Both the position numbers and the translations under genes were made by a program. A DNA stretch of 64,000 nucleotides, from positions 21,629 through 85,628 of the forward strand of contig CAMBDA010000008.1 in the NCBI GenBank assembly GCA_945865175.1. Direction: 5' to 3'. This document shows positions 36,832 to 44,980 of this stretch, piece by piece. Numbering within the stretch: the stretch's first letter is position 1; every line of letters begins with the position of its first letter. Under the pieces are notes generated by a model. It had not been told where the DNA came from, made no database searches, and saw only the letters and a list, made by a program, of their open reading frames with translations. This DNA comes from an uncultured Prevotellaceae bacterium. Its GTDB lineage: Bacteria > Bacteroidota > Bacteroidia > Bacteroidales > Bacteroidaceae.

Positions 36832-38739
36832 ATGAAAAAGACCATCCTCTCGTTTGGAATGGCAACTCTCCTTGCCTGCCAGACACAAGCCCAGCATACA
36901 AACACGGGCTACTATCAGGACCTGATGGCCGACACGTGGGTGGCAACCGACGCTGTGGGGCGCACCATGCCCTCCGGTTCGGAATGCCCGCTGAAGACGG
37001 ACAAGGCACGCACCGTGGGAATCTTCTACATCACCTGGCATACACCGGGGCTGCACAACGGACAACCCTATCTGGCCGATGTGACCAAAGTACTGACAAA
37101 GGACCCCAATGCCAGCCGCTCCGATGAGGGGTGGCCCACATGTTCCGGCATGGGCTCCTACCATTGGGGAGAACCCGAAGCCGGCTACTTCCTGAGTCAG
37201 GACGAATGGGTGATAAGGCGCGACATGTCGATGCTGGTGGATGCCGGTGTGGACATGATTATCCTGGATGTCACCAATGCCGTCCTGTACTGGGACGAAT
37301 GGGAAGTGCTCATGCGCACGATGGAAGCCATGAAGAAGGAGGGCAACAAGGTGCCGCAGTTCTGCTTCTGGGCCTTCAACGGCAACGTCATCACTGTGGT
37401 GCAACAGCTCTATGACAAGTTCTACCGCACGCCCCGCTACCAGGACCTCTGGTTCTACTGGCAAGGCAAACCCCTGCTGCTCTACAATGCAACCCCCAGC
37501 GTGGATGCCAATGTGGGAGGCGGGGAAAAGAACTTTTCGGACTATCCTCAGGAGATAAAGGATTTCTTCACACTGCGCAACATGTGGTGGGGCTATTACA
37601 AGTGGGCAGGCCACCGCTATGTGGGCACCGAGGGCAACTGGAGTTTCGGTCTGGACCTGGGCGACGAGAACGTGGCGGCCATGACACCCCAGGAACTGGC
37701 TTCCAAGTGGAAAGGACGCTGCGAGGAAATGCCCGTAACACCTGCACAGCATCCCATGTCGAACGTGGGCAAGTGCTGGACACGACAGGGGAAGGAACCG
37801 GAACTGGACATGATGGACATGCCCAAGCGTGCCTTCGTGCCTGCCCTTGGCGAGGAAAGGGACAATCCCGTGGAATACGGCATCTATTTCCAGGACAGAT
37901 GGAACGAAGCCCTAGAGGTGGACCCCGATTTTGTGTATCTCAACGACTGGAACGAATGGACGGCGGGCAAGTATGTCAGCGGTAAGGACCCCGGTGGCCA
38001 TGTTCCTGGTCCCGACGGATTCCTGGAGCGCAAGAACCCCTTCTATTTTGTGGACCAGTACAATGCCGAGTTCAACCGCACCATCTCACCGATGAAGGGC
38101 GGCTATACCGACAACTACTACATGCAGATGGTACAGAACATCCGCAGATATAAGGGTGTGCGACCCATTCCCGTGAACCAAGGCATCCACAAGATGGCAG
38201 TGGATGGCAGAATGGATGACTGGGAGCCTGTGGAGGTCACCTATTATGACACACGTGGCGACATCGCCCATCGCGACCACGACGGTTACGGCAACCTGCA
38301 TTATGTGAACACCAGCGGGCGCAACGACATTGTCAAGAGCAAGGTGGCCTATGACGGCAAGACATTCTATTTCTATGCAGAGACTGCTAACAAGCTCTCC
38401 CCGGAAACCGACCCCCGATGGATGATGCTCTTCATCGACACCGACCGCAATAGCCAGACAGGGTGGAACGGCTACGACTACATGGTGAGCCAGCGGATGC
38501 TGCGCCGCTACAATGCAGCCGACCGCAGATGGGAGGACGTGTGTCCCGTGGAAATGGCCGTAGCCGACCATGCGCTGGAGTTGTCCGTATCTCGCAGGCA
38601 AATGCGTGCACAGGCAAGCGGATTCGACTTCAAATGGGCTGACAATCCTGCCAATATCGATGATATCATGTCGTTCTGCACCGATGGTGACACTGCACCC
38701 AACCGGCGCTTCAACTACCGCTATCTGTGGAGCAAGTGA
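36832..38739 (+). CDS. Secreted GH99/GH71-like glycosidase with C-terminal binding module
   Basis: The 635-residue protein has a signal peptide (residues 1-20), a catalytic (beta/alpha) barrel of the GH71/GH99-like type (VGIFYITWHTPG, VDAGVDMIILDVTNAV, WFYWQGKPLLLYN, YLNDWNEWTAGKY) and a C-terminal beta-sandwich (about 455-630, GIHKMAVDGRMDDW, then LFIDTDRNSQTGW) resembling CBM9/DOMON modules. GH99 enzymes cut alpha-mannosides, but the family assignment here is by fold-level motifs only and the substrate is unknown. It overlaps the end of the opposite-strand gene by 29 bases. No utilisation locus surrounds it. Confidence 0.65.
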   Translation: MKKTILSFGMATLLACQTQAQHTNTGYYQDLMADTWVATDAVGRTMPSGSECPLKTDKARTVGIFYITWHTPGLHNGQPYLADVTKVLTKDPNASRSDEGWPTCSGMGSYHWGEPEAGYFLSQDEWVIRRDMSMLVDAGVDMIILDVTNAVLYWDEWEVLMRTMEAMKKEGNKVPQFCFWAFNGNVITVVQQLYDKFYRTPRYQDLWFYWQGKPLLLYNATPSVDANVGGGEKNFSDYPQEIKDFFTLRNMWWGYYKWAGHRYVGTEGNWSFGLDLGDENVAAMTPQELASKWKGRCEEMPVTPAQHPMSNVGKCWTRQGKEPELDMMDMPKRAFVPALGEERDNPVEYGIYFQDRWNEALEVDPDFVYLNDWNEWTAGKYVSGKDPGGHVPGPDGFLERKNPFYFVDQYNAEFNRTISPMKGGYTDNYYMQMVQNIRRYKGVRPIPVNQGIHKMAVDGRMDDWEPVEVTYYDTRGDIAHRDHDGYGNLHYVNTSGRNDIVKSKVAYDGKTFYFYAETANKLSPETDPRWMMLFIDTDRNSQTGWNGYDYMVSQRMLRRYNAADRRWEDVCPVEMAVADHALELSVSRRQMRAQASGFDFKWADNPANIDDIMSFCTDGDTAPNRRFNYRYLWSK

Positions 38740-39439
38740 GCATGCCTATCACCTGACTGTCCTTCAGCATCACGCGCGACATGGGGTCGAGCATCATGCT
38801 GAAGGCAGAACGAGTGGGCTCGTACACCAGAAACCCTACATCCAGCCCTTTCAGCTGACCGTGGAAATAGGGGTACCAGGCACGGCCGACAATGAGTGTG
38901 TTCACCTGTCCGCTGCTGGCAATACGGTGGATGCGGGTGACCACGCTGTCCTTCTGCTGCTCCGAGAGGGTGGAAGGTAGCGGTGCCTCCCATGCGTAGG
39001 CCGTGTGTACACTCAGAAGGGTGAGCTTGCGCATAAGGTCCCATCGGTCGGTCTCCACCACGATGCGCACCGGCTCCACCTCATGACGAGTGGCGCTTCC
39101 TATCACGCTGTACAGGAAACTGTCGAAGTTGCGTGCGTCCAGACTGTCTGCCACTATCCACACACGGCACCAGGGATGGCTTTGCAGGAAGGCGAAGCAG
39201 GAGTCTATATGGGCAAATCCCTGTGAAGACCCGCTCACCATCCACAGACTGTCTGCCTTGGGACACATGTGCATGCGGAAACCTCCGAACGCTCCCTCTT
39301 CCCTTTTTCCCGTCCGGATACCCTCATAGTTTTCACACCAGAGCCACTTGGCATTGTGGGTAGACAGATGCCACGACCATGCCACATATGCGCCCCCCAG
39401 CAAAAAGAGGGCAAAAACGAGTATTTTCAGTGTTTTCAT
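38711..39439 (-). CDS. Uncharacterised membrane-anchored protein
   Basis: The 242-residue protein has one N-terminal membrane helix or signal anchor (MKTLKILVFALFLLGGAYVAW) and a soluble domain rich in short hydrophobic strands (CRVWIVADSLDARNFDSFL, VRIVVETDRWDLM). I recognise no family. The start is set at MKTLK (39439) rather than five codons earlier because it gives a standard signal anchor. It converges with the GH99-like gene and overlaps it by 29 bases, and is divergent from the glycosyltransferase cassette that follows. Confidence 0.7.
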   Translation of the reverse strand: MKTLKILVFALFLLGGAYVAWSWHLSTHNAKWLWCENYEGIRTGKREEGAFGGFRMHMCPKADSLWMVSGSSQGFAHIDSCFAFLQSHPWCRVWIVADSLDARNFDSFLYSVIGSATRHEVEPVRIVVETDRWDLMRKLTLLSVHTAYAWEAPLPSTLSEQQKDSVVTRIHRIASSGQVNTLIVGRAWYPYFHGQLKGLDVGFLVYEPTRSAFSMMLDPMSRVMLKDSQVIGMLTCSTDSGS

Positions 39440-39536
39440 ACTGCAAAGAAACACATTTTGGCGGACATTCCCAAATCACACCCTTCCTTCGTGCATTTTT
39501 TACGCGCAAAAATGCATATAAATCGAAAGAAATCCC

Positions 39537-39544
39537 TACTTTTG
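39537..39544 (+). promoter_or_regulatory. -7 box of the surface-glycan cassette
   Basis: TACTTTTG (TAnnTTTG) lies 21 bases before the start of the first glycosyltransferase gene. No clear -33 TTTG was found. Confidence 0.5.
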
Positions 39545-39565
39545 TGGGCGAATTACATCAAAACG

Positions 39566-40282
39566 ATGAAAAAACTGCATATTATCACCCCTGTAAAGGA
39601 CTCTATCCACACCACTCTGGACACCATCAAGGCTGTCATGCTGTCCAGGGTGAACATTCCTTATTTATATACGGTATACAACGATAATTCCACACCAGAG
39701 AACACGGCACAGCTGGAGGAAGCCAGAAAGAAGTACGGCTTCCGGCTCATCCATGTGAACAGTCTCACCCCGCATCCGTCGCCCAACTACCTGTTCGTGC
39801 TGCAACATGCCCAGAAGGAAGCCATCGACAACCAGGCCGCCCTCTGCATTGTAGAGAGCGATGTGACGGTGATGCCCGACACGCTGCAGCAGCTCTATGA
39901 GGGTGCCTGCAGCAGTGCTGAATGCGGCATTGCCTCGGCTGTCACCGTAGACGAAAAGGGAGTCATCAATTATCCCTACCTCTATGCCAAGGGGTGGGAG
40001 GGGCGTGTGGTGGACAATTCCAGGCACCAGAGCTTCTGCTGCTCGTTGCTCACCCTGGACCTACTGCGAAAATTCGATTTCAGACAGCTCAATCCCGAGA
40101 AGAACTGGTTCGACGTGACCATCTCACACCAGTCGCTGGCCCTGGGCTTTCACAACTATCTCTTCACCACACTCCCCGTGGTGCACCGTCCCCACCAAAG
40201 TCGTCCGTGGAAACAGCTCAAGTATAAAAACCCCCTGCTCTATTATTGGAAAAAGTTCACCAAAGGCCTCGACAGGATATGA
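39566..40282 (+). CDS. Family 2 glycosyltransferase
   Basis: The 238-residue protein starts with the Rossmann-like beta strand of GT2 enzymes (KKLHIITPVKDSIHTTLDTI), has the YNDNSTPEN nucleotide-binding segment and an acidic metal-binding motif ESDVTVMP in place of the usual DxD (about residue 100). The start at 39566 is chosen because it gives a standard N-terminus and follows a promoter box; the longer upstream frame is not protein-like. It overlaps the next gene by four bases (ATGA) and opens a cassette of GT2, sugar kinase-like, GT2 and barrel genes. Donor and acceptor unknown. Confidence 0.85.
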   Translation: MKKLHIITPVKDSIHTTLDTIKAVMLSRVNIPYLYTVYNDNSTPENTAQLEEARKKYGFRLIHVNSLTPHPSPNYLFVLQHAQKEAIDNQAALCIVESDVTVMPDTLQQLYEGACSSAECGIASAVTVDEKGVINYPYLYAKGWEGRVVDNSRHQSFCCSLLTLDLLRKFDFRQLNPEKNWFDVTISHQSLALGFHNYLFTTLPVVHRPHQSRPWKQLKYKNPLLYYWKKFTKGLDRI

Positions 40283-41037
40283 TAAAGAAGCAATTCTCAC
40301 TGTGCCATCCCTCGGTGATGCAGCTTGCCGAAGGTTATGATGACCTTCAGGACTTTGTGGCCTCGTTGCCTGCACGCTTCAAGCAGAAAGAGGGAACACT
40401 CATACACGACGGACGTAACAAGTTGCGCGAAATCCTGTACAAAGACCATAGTTATGTGGTGAAGGCCTACAGGAAGCCCAACCCCTTGAATCGGCTCGTA
40501 TACGGCCTGTTGCGCCCCTCCAAGGCCAAACGGAGCTATGACAACGCATTGTTGCTGAAACAGATATATGTGGGTACTCCCGACCCTGTTGCCTATCTCA
40601 ACGTGCGCAACGGCCTGCTCTTCACACACAGTTTCCTGGTAACGCGCAAGTCGGCCTGCAGGTATCGCTATGACCAGCTCTTCACCTCCCACAAGGAGAT
40701 GCAGGAGGCCGTAGTACGCGAGGTGGGACGCGTCACAGCGATGCTCCACGAGAACCGGCTCTCTCATCTCGACTACGGCCGGGGCAACATCCTTTTCGAC
40801 TTTGATGGCAAGGGCAATGTAATCCTGGAGCTGGTGGACCTTAACCGCATGCGGCATGGAAAGGTGGACATAAAGGCTGGCTGCAAAAACCTGGAACGGT
40901 TGCCTGCTACCGCGCAGATGCACCGCTGGATGGCCCATGAATATGCAATGTCCAGAGACTTTGACGAGGAGGAATGCTACCGCCTCATGAGGGCTTATCG
41001 TAAGGTGCAGCCGGGGCAAGTGGAGGGGGAATTCTGA
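40279..41037 (+). CDS. Lipopolysaccharide kinase-like protein (Kdo/WaaP type)
   Basis: The 252-residue protein has a protein-kinase-like fold typical of the Kdo/WaaP group: catalytic loop LSHLDYGRGNILFDFDG with Asp165 and Asn170, and the metal-binding LVDLNRMRHG where DLN replaces DFG. It probably phosphorylates a core sugar of lipopolysaccharide on the cytoplasmic side. The start overlaps the preceding GT2 stop (ATGA). Kdo kinase is known in Bacteroidetes and related groups; the precise target here is not shown. Confidence 0.83.
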   Translation: MIKKQFSLCHPSVMQLAEGYDDLQDFVASLPARFKQKEGTLIHDGRNKLREILYKDHSYVVKAYRKPNPLNRLVYGLLRPSKAKRSYDNALLLKQIYVGTPDPVAYLNVRNGLLFTHSFLVTRKSACRYRYDQLFTSHKEMQEAVVREVGRVTAMLHENRLSHLDYGRGNILFDFDGKGNVILELVDLNRMRHGKVDIKAGCKNLERLPATAQMHRWMAHEYAMSRDFDEEECYRLMRAYRKVQPGQVEGEF

Positions 41038-41065
41038 ACCAACCATTATCCAAAAGGTAAAAAAA

Positions 41066-41956
41066 ATGACCGTCATTACAGTAATCGTTACATACAACCG
41101 GCGCCAGCTGCTCATCCAATGTGTGGAGGCAGTACGCCGCAACCGGCCGGAGAAAATCATCGTGGTGAACAACGGTAGTACCGACGGCACCCGCGAATGG
41201 CTCGACCAGCAAACCGACCTCCACGTCATCCATCAGGAGAACGTAGGTGGCTCGGGTGGCTTCTGCAGGGGTATGCAGGAGGCGCTCTGTATGGGAGGAG
41301 ACGCCATATGGTGCATGGATGACGATGTGCGTCCCCATGATGACTGTCTCGACCACATGCGTCCCTATATGGACAGCTTCAATGCCGGCATCATTGCCCC
41401 CAGGCGCATCATGGACGGCAAGGTGTTCACCAATGATTTCTGCCGGTACAATCTCTATAACCCCGTTGCCTCGCTCTATGCCGACCGCATCAGACACAAG
41501 ACGGTGGACCATCCCATCGACATAGCCGGCACGGCCTTTGAGGGGCTCTTTGTACGCCGCGACGTAGTGGAACAGATAGGACTGCCCAACAAGGACCTCT
41601 TCATTTTCTGTGATGATACCGATTTCTGCCTCCGCGCTTATCTGTGTGGCTACCGCATTCTGTATGTGCCCCATGCGCTCATGGACAAGGAGAATCTCTC
41701 CGGCAAGGACACATGGGCGGAAAGACAGCAAAAGAAAAAGTGGAAACGATTCTACCAGATTCGCAATTCCACTTATCTCAACCATCATTACGGACAAAAC
41801 TGGACGGTACGCTACCTGCGAGGTCTGATTACGCTCTCCGGCTATGTGCTCACCGTCCTTGCTACAGCGCCTTTCAGCAAGGGCTACAGCCTGTGCGACA
41901 TACCCCGTTTCTGGAAGGCCTACACAGATGGAATAAACGAGCGACTGGGGCGATAG
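41066..41956 (+). CDS. Family 2 glycosyltransferase, galactofuranosyltransferase-like
   Basis: The 296-residue GT2 enzyme has TVIVTYNRRQLL at the N-terminus, NNGSTDGT, a DDD metal-binding motif (Asp85-87 in WCMDDDVRP) and FIFCDDTDFCLRAY with the putative catalytic acidic residues. The C-terminal region with WKRFYQIRNSTYL is common in GlfT2-like rhamnosyl/galactofuranosyl transferases. It follows the kinase-like gene by 28 bases and precedes the barrel gene by eight bases, so it belongs to the same operon for outer-membrane glycan assembly. Confidence 0.87.
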   Translation: MTVITVIVTYNRRQLLIQCVEAVRRNRPEKIIVVNNGSTDGTREWLDQQTDLHVIHQENVGGSGGFCRGMQEALCMGGDAIWCMDDDVRPHDDCLDHMRPYMDSFNAGIIAPRRIMDGKVFTNDFCRYNLYNPVASLYADRIRHKTVDHPIDIAGTAFEGLFVRRDVVEQIGLPNKDLFIFCDDTDFCLRAYLCGYRILYVPHALMDKENLSGKDTWAERQQKKKWKRFYQIRNSTYLNHHYGQNWTVRYLRGLITLSGYVLTVLATAPFSKGYSLCDIPRFWKAYTDGINERLGR

Positions 41957-41964
41957 TTCATTCC

Positions 41965-43932
41965 ATGCTTAGGTTTATCTGTTGCCTGATCCTCCTGCTG
42001 CCGGCAATAGGTGCCTACGGGCAGGATTCGCTGTCGGTCTACACCTGGGAGGACTTCCTGGAAGCATACACCGATGACGAGGAGCACACCGAGGACGAAG
42101 CCTGGGAAGCCAGGCTGGAAGAACTGAAACAGCTCCACGACCAGCCCCTCAACATCAATACGGCCACCGTGGACGAGCTGCTTCAACTGCCTTTCCTCAC
42201 CGAGGAACAGATTGAGCAAATCCATGCCGACATCTATCTCAACGGTGCCATCCGCCATCTGGGTATGTTGCGTCTGCTGCGTTCTATCGATGATGACACG
42301 TGGCGCAAGCTCCTGCTCTTTGTATATGCCGGAGAGCCTGCTCCCGGCAACCTTCCGTTCAAGGAAAGGCTCCTGCATGGCATCCGCCACACCTTCTCCT
42401 CCCGTACCGATATTCCTCTCTATTACCGCAAAGGCTTCGTGGTACGCGACGGGTATGTCGGTGACCCGCTCTATCACCGTATCAAGTACCAGCTCTCTGG
42501 CAGCAGGCATCTGGCAGCGGGCTTGCGTGTGGAGAAAGACCCTGGCGAACGCTATTTCGACACCTATGGTGCCTATGTCATGTTCTCCGCACTGGGCCGG
42601 GCGGACAAGATTGTGGCGGGCGACTACAGGGCCGGTTTTGGGGAGGGGGTTGTAATGGGGGCCAATGGGAATGCGTGGGGAAGCAAGAGCATGCCGCCCT
42701 CCCATCAGCAGACAGGCCTGCGCCCCATGACCTCAATGGACGAAACGCGTTTCCTGCGGGGAATAGCGGCCACCTTCTCGCTGGGACGGGGATGGGACAT
42801 CACCCTGATGGGTTCCCACCGCAGGCTGGACGCTACGCTCGACGAGGAGGGTCGTGTGCACACGCTTCTCCAGACAGGGCTCCACCGCACATCTGCCGAA
42901 CGTGACAGGCAACGCAATGTAGCAGCCTCGCTGGCAGGTGCCCATCTGGGATGGAAGCATGGAGGGTGGCAGGCCGGATGTACGGGCTACTACCAGCATT
43001 TCTCATGCCTTCTCTATCCTGGCGAGCAGCTCCACAGGCGCATCTATCCTCGTGGGCGTCACTTCGGTGCAACAGGCATCCACTATGCCTATTCGGCCCC
43101 CATCATACGGCTGGCGGGGGAGACGGCCTTCAGTCCCTCGCAGGGGGGATGGGCCTCGCTCAACCGTATCGAATGGATGTTCCACCGCCGATGGAGCGCG
43201 CACCTCCTGCAGCGCTTCTACAGCTATCGCTACCATTCCTTCCAGTCGGGTGCCTTTGGCGAGAACAGCCTCAACCAGAACGAGTCGGGTCTGCTGCTCC
43301 GCCTCAAGGGAAATCCGTGGCCCCGCTGGCAGTGGCTGGCCTATGCGGACTTCTTTTATCATCCGTGGCCGCGCTACCAGCTTCAGCGTAGCAGTCGTGG
43401 TACAGACCTGTCTGCCCAGAGCGGATGGCAATGCACCCCTGCCCACCTGCTGGAAGCCCGCTATCAGTACCAGCGCAAGATGTATGCCGACGGCTATCTG
43501 GCCCATCATCGCATCAAGGTCAGATGGACAGCCGCTTCCCGCCGCTCATGCAGGTGGCAGACCACCCTTCTCCTTCATCGTGCCGATGGGCAGAACGGCT
43601 GGGGCCTGCAGCAAACCGTTCGGGCGGACCTTGCGCAATGGGGACTGCGGCTGAACGCTTCGTGTGCTGCCTTCATTACCGACGGCTACAACTGCAGGCT
43701 GTCCTTCTACGATCCTCCGCTCTATGCCTCCGTCTGCACCGCCACGTATTTTGGCCAGGGTATCGTGCCCTCTCTTTCCTGTCGCTGGACATCGGCAGAC
43801 AACCGTTGGATGGTGGAGGCCAAATACCGCTGCTGCAGGTATTTCGACCGCCAGGTCCAAAGTTCAGGCCTTCAAACCATCATGGGCCCGTGGAAGCAGG
43901 ATGCCAGCATAGGGCTGGTGGTCAGATGGTGA
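41965..43932 (+). CDS. Helix-hairpin-helix protein with outer-membrane barrel
   Basis: The 655-residue protein has a signal peptide (MLRFICCLILLLPAIGAYGQ), an N-terminal acidic segment, a helix-hairpin-helix domain (LNINTATVDELLQLPFLTEEQIEQI, about 60-85) and a C-terminal region rich in aromatic beta-strands (about 130-655), probably a barrel. The start is set at 41965, nine bases after the preceding stop, because it gives the signal peptide. Helix-hairpin-helix plus barrel proteins recur in Bacteroidales, and their role is unknown. It converges with the acyltransferase gene, overlapping it by 11 bases. Confidence 0.8.
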   Translation: MLRFICCLILLLPAIGAYGQDSLSVYTWEDFLEAYTDDEEHTEDEAWEARLEELKQLHDQPLNINTATVDELLQLPFLTEEQIEQIHADIYLNGAIRHLGMLRLLRSIDDDTWRKLLLFVYAGEPAPGNLPFKERLLHGIRHTFSSRTDIPLYYRKGFVVRDGYVGDPLYHRIKYQLSGSRHLAAGLRVEKDPGERYFDTYGAYVMFSALGRADKIVAGDYRAGFGEGVVMGANGNAWGSKSMPPSHQQTGLRPMTSMDETRFLRGIAATFSLGRGWDITLMGSHRRLDATLDEEGRVHTLLQTGLHRTSAERDRQRNVAASLAGAHLGWKHGGWQAGCTGYYQHFSCLLYPGEQLHRRIYPRGRHFGATGIHYAYSAPIIRLAGETAFSPSQGGWASLNRIEWMFHRRWSAHLLQRFYSYRYHSFQSGAFGENSLNQNESGLLLRLKGNPWPRWQWLAYADFFYHPWPRYQLQRSSRGTDLSAQSGWQCTPAHLLEARYQYQRKMYADGYLAHHRIKVRWTAASRRSCRWQTTLLLHRADGQNGWGLQQTVRADLAQWGLRLNASCAAFITDGYNCRLSFYDPPLYASVCTATYFGQGIVPSLSCRWTSADNRWMVEAKYRCCRYFDRQVQSSGLQTIMGPWKQDASIGLVVRW

Positions 43933-44953
43933 ATCTGGAGGAGATTGCCGAAGAGATGCGTGTGAGGGGGACCGAGGCGACCCAGGACAGCAGCACCAGC
44001 ACGGGATAGATGAGAATGGGGTGGCGAAAGCTGTATACAAATGGGGAGAAGAGATAGTAGGCAAAGAAGGTGTGGCAGAGCCATAAGGAGGTGGACTGGC
44101 GGCCCATGGCCATCAGGAACGGGAGGGGGCGGCATGGGCGAATCACGCGATAGAGTAATATGAACAGGCTGGCAAACACGGGGTTGGGCAACACCCATCC
44201 CACCGACATACGCAGCACACACAACAGCAGGAGCACCAGCACCGACACCATACGTGTCCATCGGCCCAGACACGATTCTGCACGGGCTGCAAAACGGGAG
44301 GGGATGTGGTGGATGCGGCTCAGGGCACCACACAGGAACATCAGGAAGAGCTGTGCCACCTCATCGGCCAGATTGAGCACGGCACAGCGGTCAATCCATG
44401 GAGCATAGAGGCGATACAGGATATCAGACAGAAGGTAAAGCACCACGGCTGCTGCCAGCCATCCAGTGTGGCTGGCCGTGTTGCCGTGGGCACGCAGGGC
44501 ATACAGGAGAAACGGAGAAAGCAGTGCCAGCACCACGTAGGGAAGCAGAAACCACCACTCGTGGTTGTAGGAGCAGCTCCATCCTGCCATGTTCAGAAGC
44601 AGTTCTTCCGCACTCCCGGGATAGACCTGTGGTTTCAGCCAGCATCCTATTGCCACAAATGGCAGCAGCACCACCCAGTAATGGACATACAACGGCACCA
44701 GCCGGCACACCGCCGAAGAAAAGCCGTAGCCTCCCCTCTCTGCCCTGGCTGCCAGTCCGTAGCCGCTCAGGAAGATGTAGACGGGCACACACCAGGCTGC
44801 CACGCGGCTCAGCACATACACCAATGGCTGTCCGTCAGGGAAACGGATATACGTGTCACACAAGGCCACGCGTTCGGGCGTATTGAAAAGATGGAGAAAC
44901 AGCATCATCAGGATGGCGATGCCTTTGAGCTGGATGCTGTCGGTTCGTGTCAT
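43922..44953 (-). CDS. Acyltransferase 3 family membrane protein
   Basis: The 343-residue polytopic protein has the acyltransferase-3 N-terminal motif IQLKGIAILMMLFLHLF (conserved catalytic His) and about ten membrane helices, ending LLSWVASVPLTRISSAISSRF. Such enzymes O-acetylate or otherwise acylate surface polysaccharides. The start at 44953 (MTRTDSIQLKG) is preferred over the ATG six codons earlier since family members begin just before this motif. Next to a surface-glycan cassette on the opposite strand, it may modify the same glycan. Confidence 0.88.
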   Translation of the reverse strand: MTRTDSIQLKGIAILMMLFLHLFNTPERVALCDTYIRFPDGQPLVYVLSRVAAWCVPVYIFLSGYGLAARAERGGYGFSSAVCRLVPLYVHYWVVLLPFVAIGCWLKPQVYPGSAEELLLNMAGWSCSYNHEWWFLLPYVVLALLSPFLLYALRAHGNTASHTGWLAAAVVLYLLSDILYRLYAPWIDRCAVLNLADEVAQLFLMFLCGALSRIHHIPSRFAARAESCLGRWTRMVSVLVLLLLCVLRMSVGWVLPNPVFASLFILLYRVIRPCRPLPFLMAMGRQSTSLWLCHTFFAYYLFSPFVYSFRHPILIYPVLVLLSWVASVPLTRISSAISSRFTI

Positions 44954-44980
44954 GATTCTGCCCTTGCACACGATGGTGTG

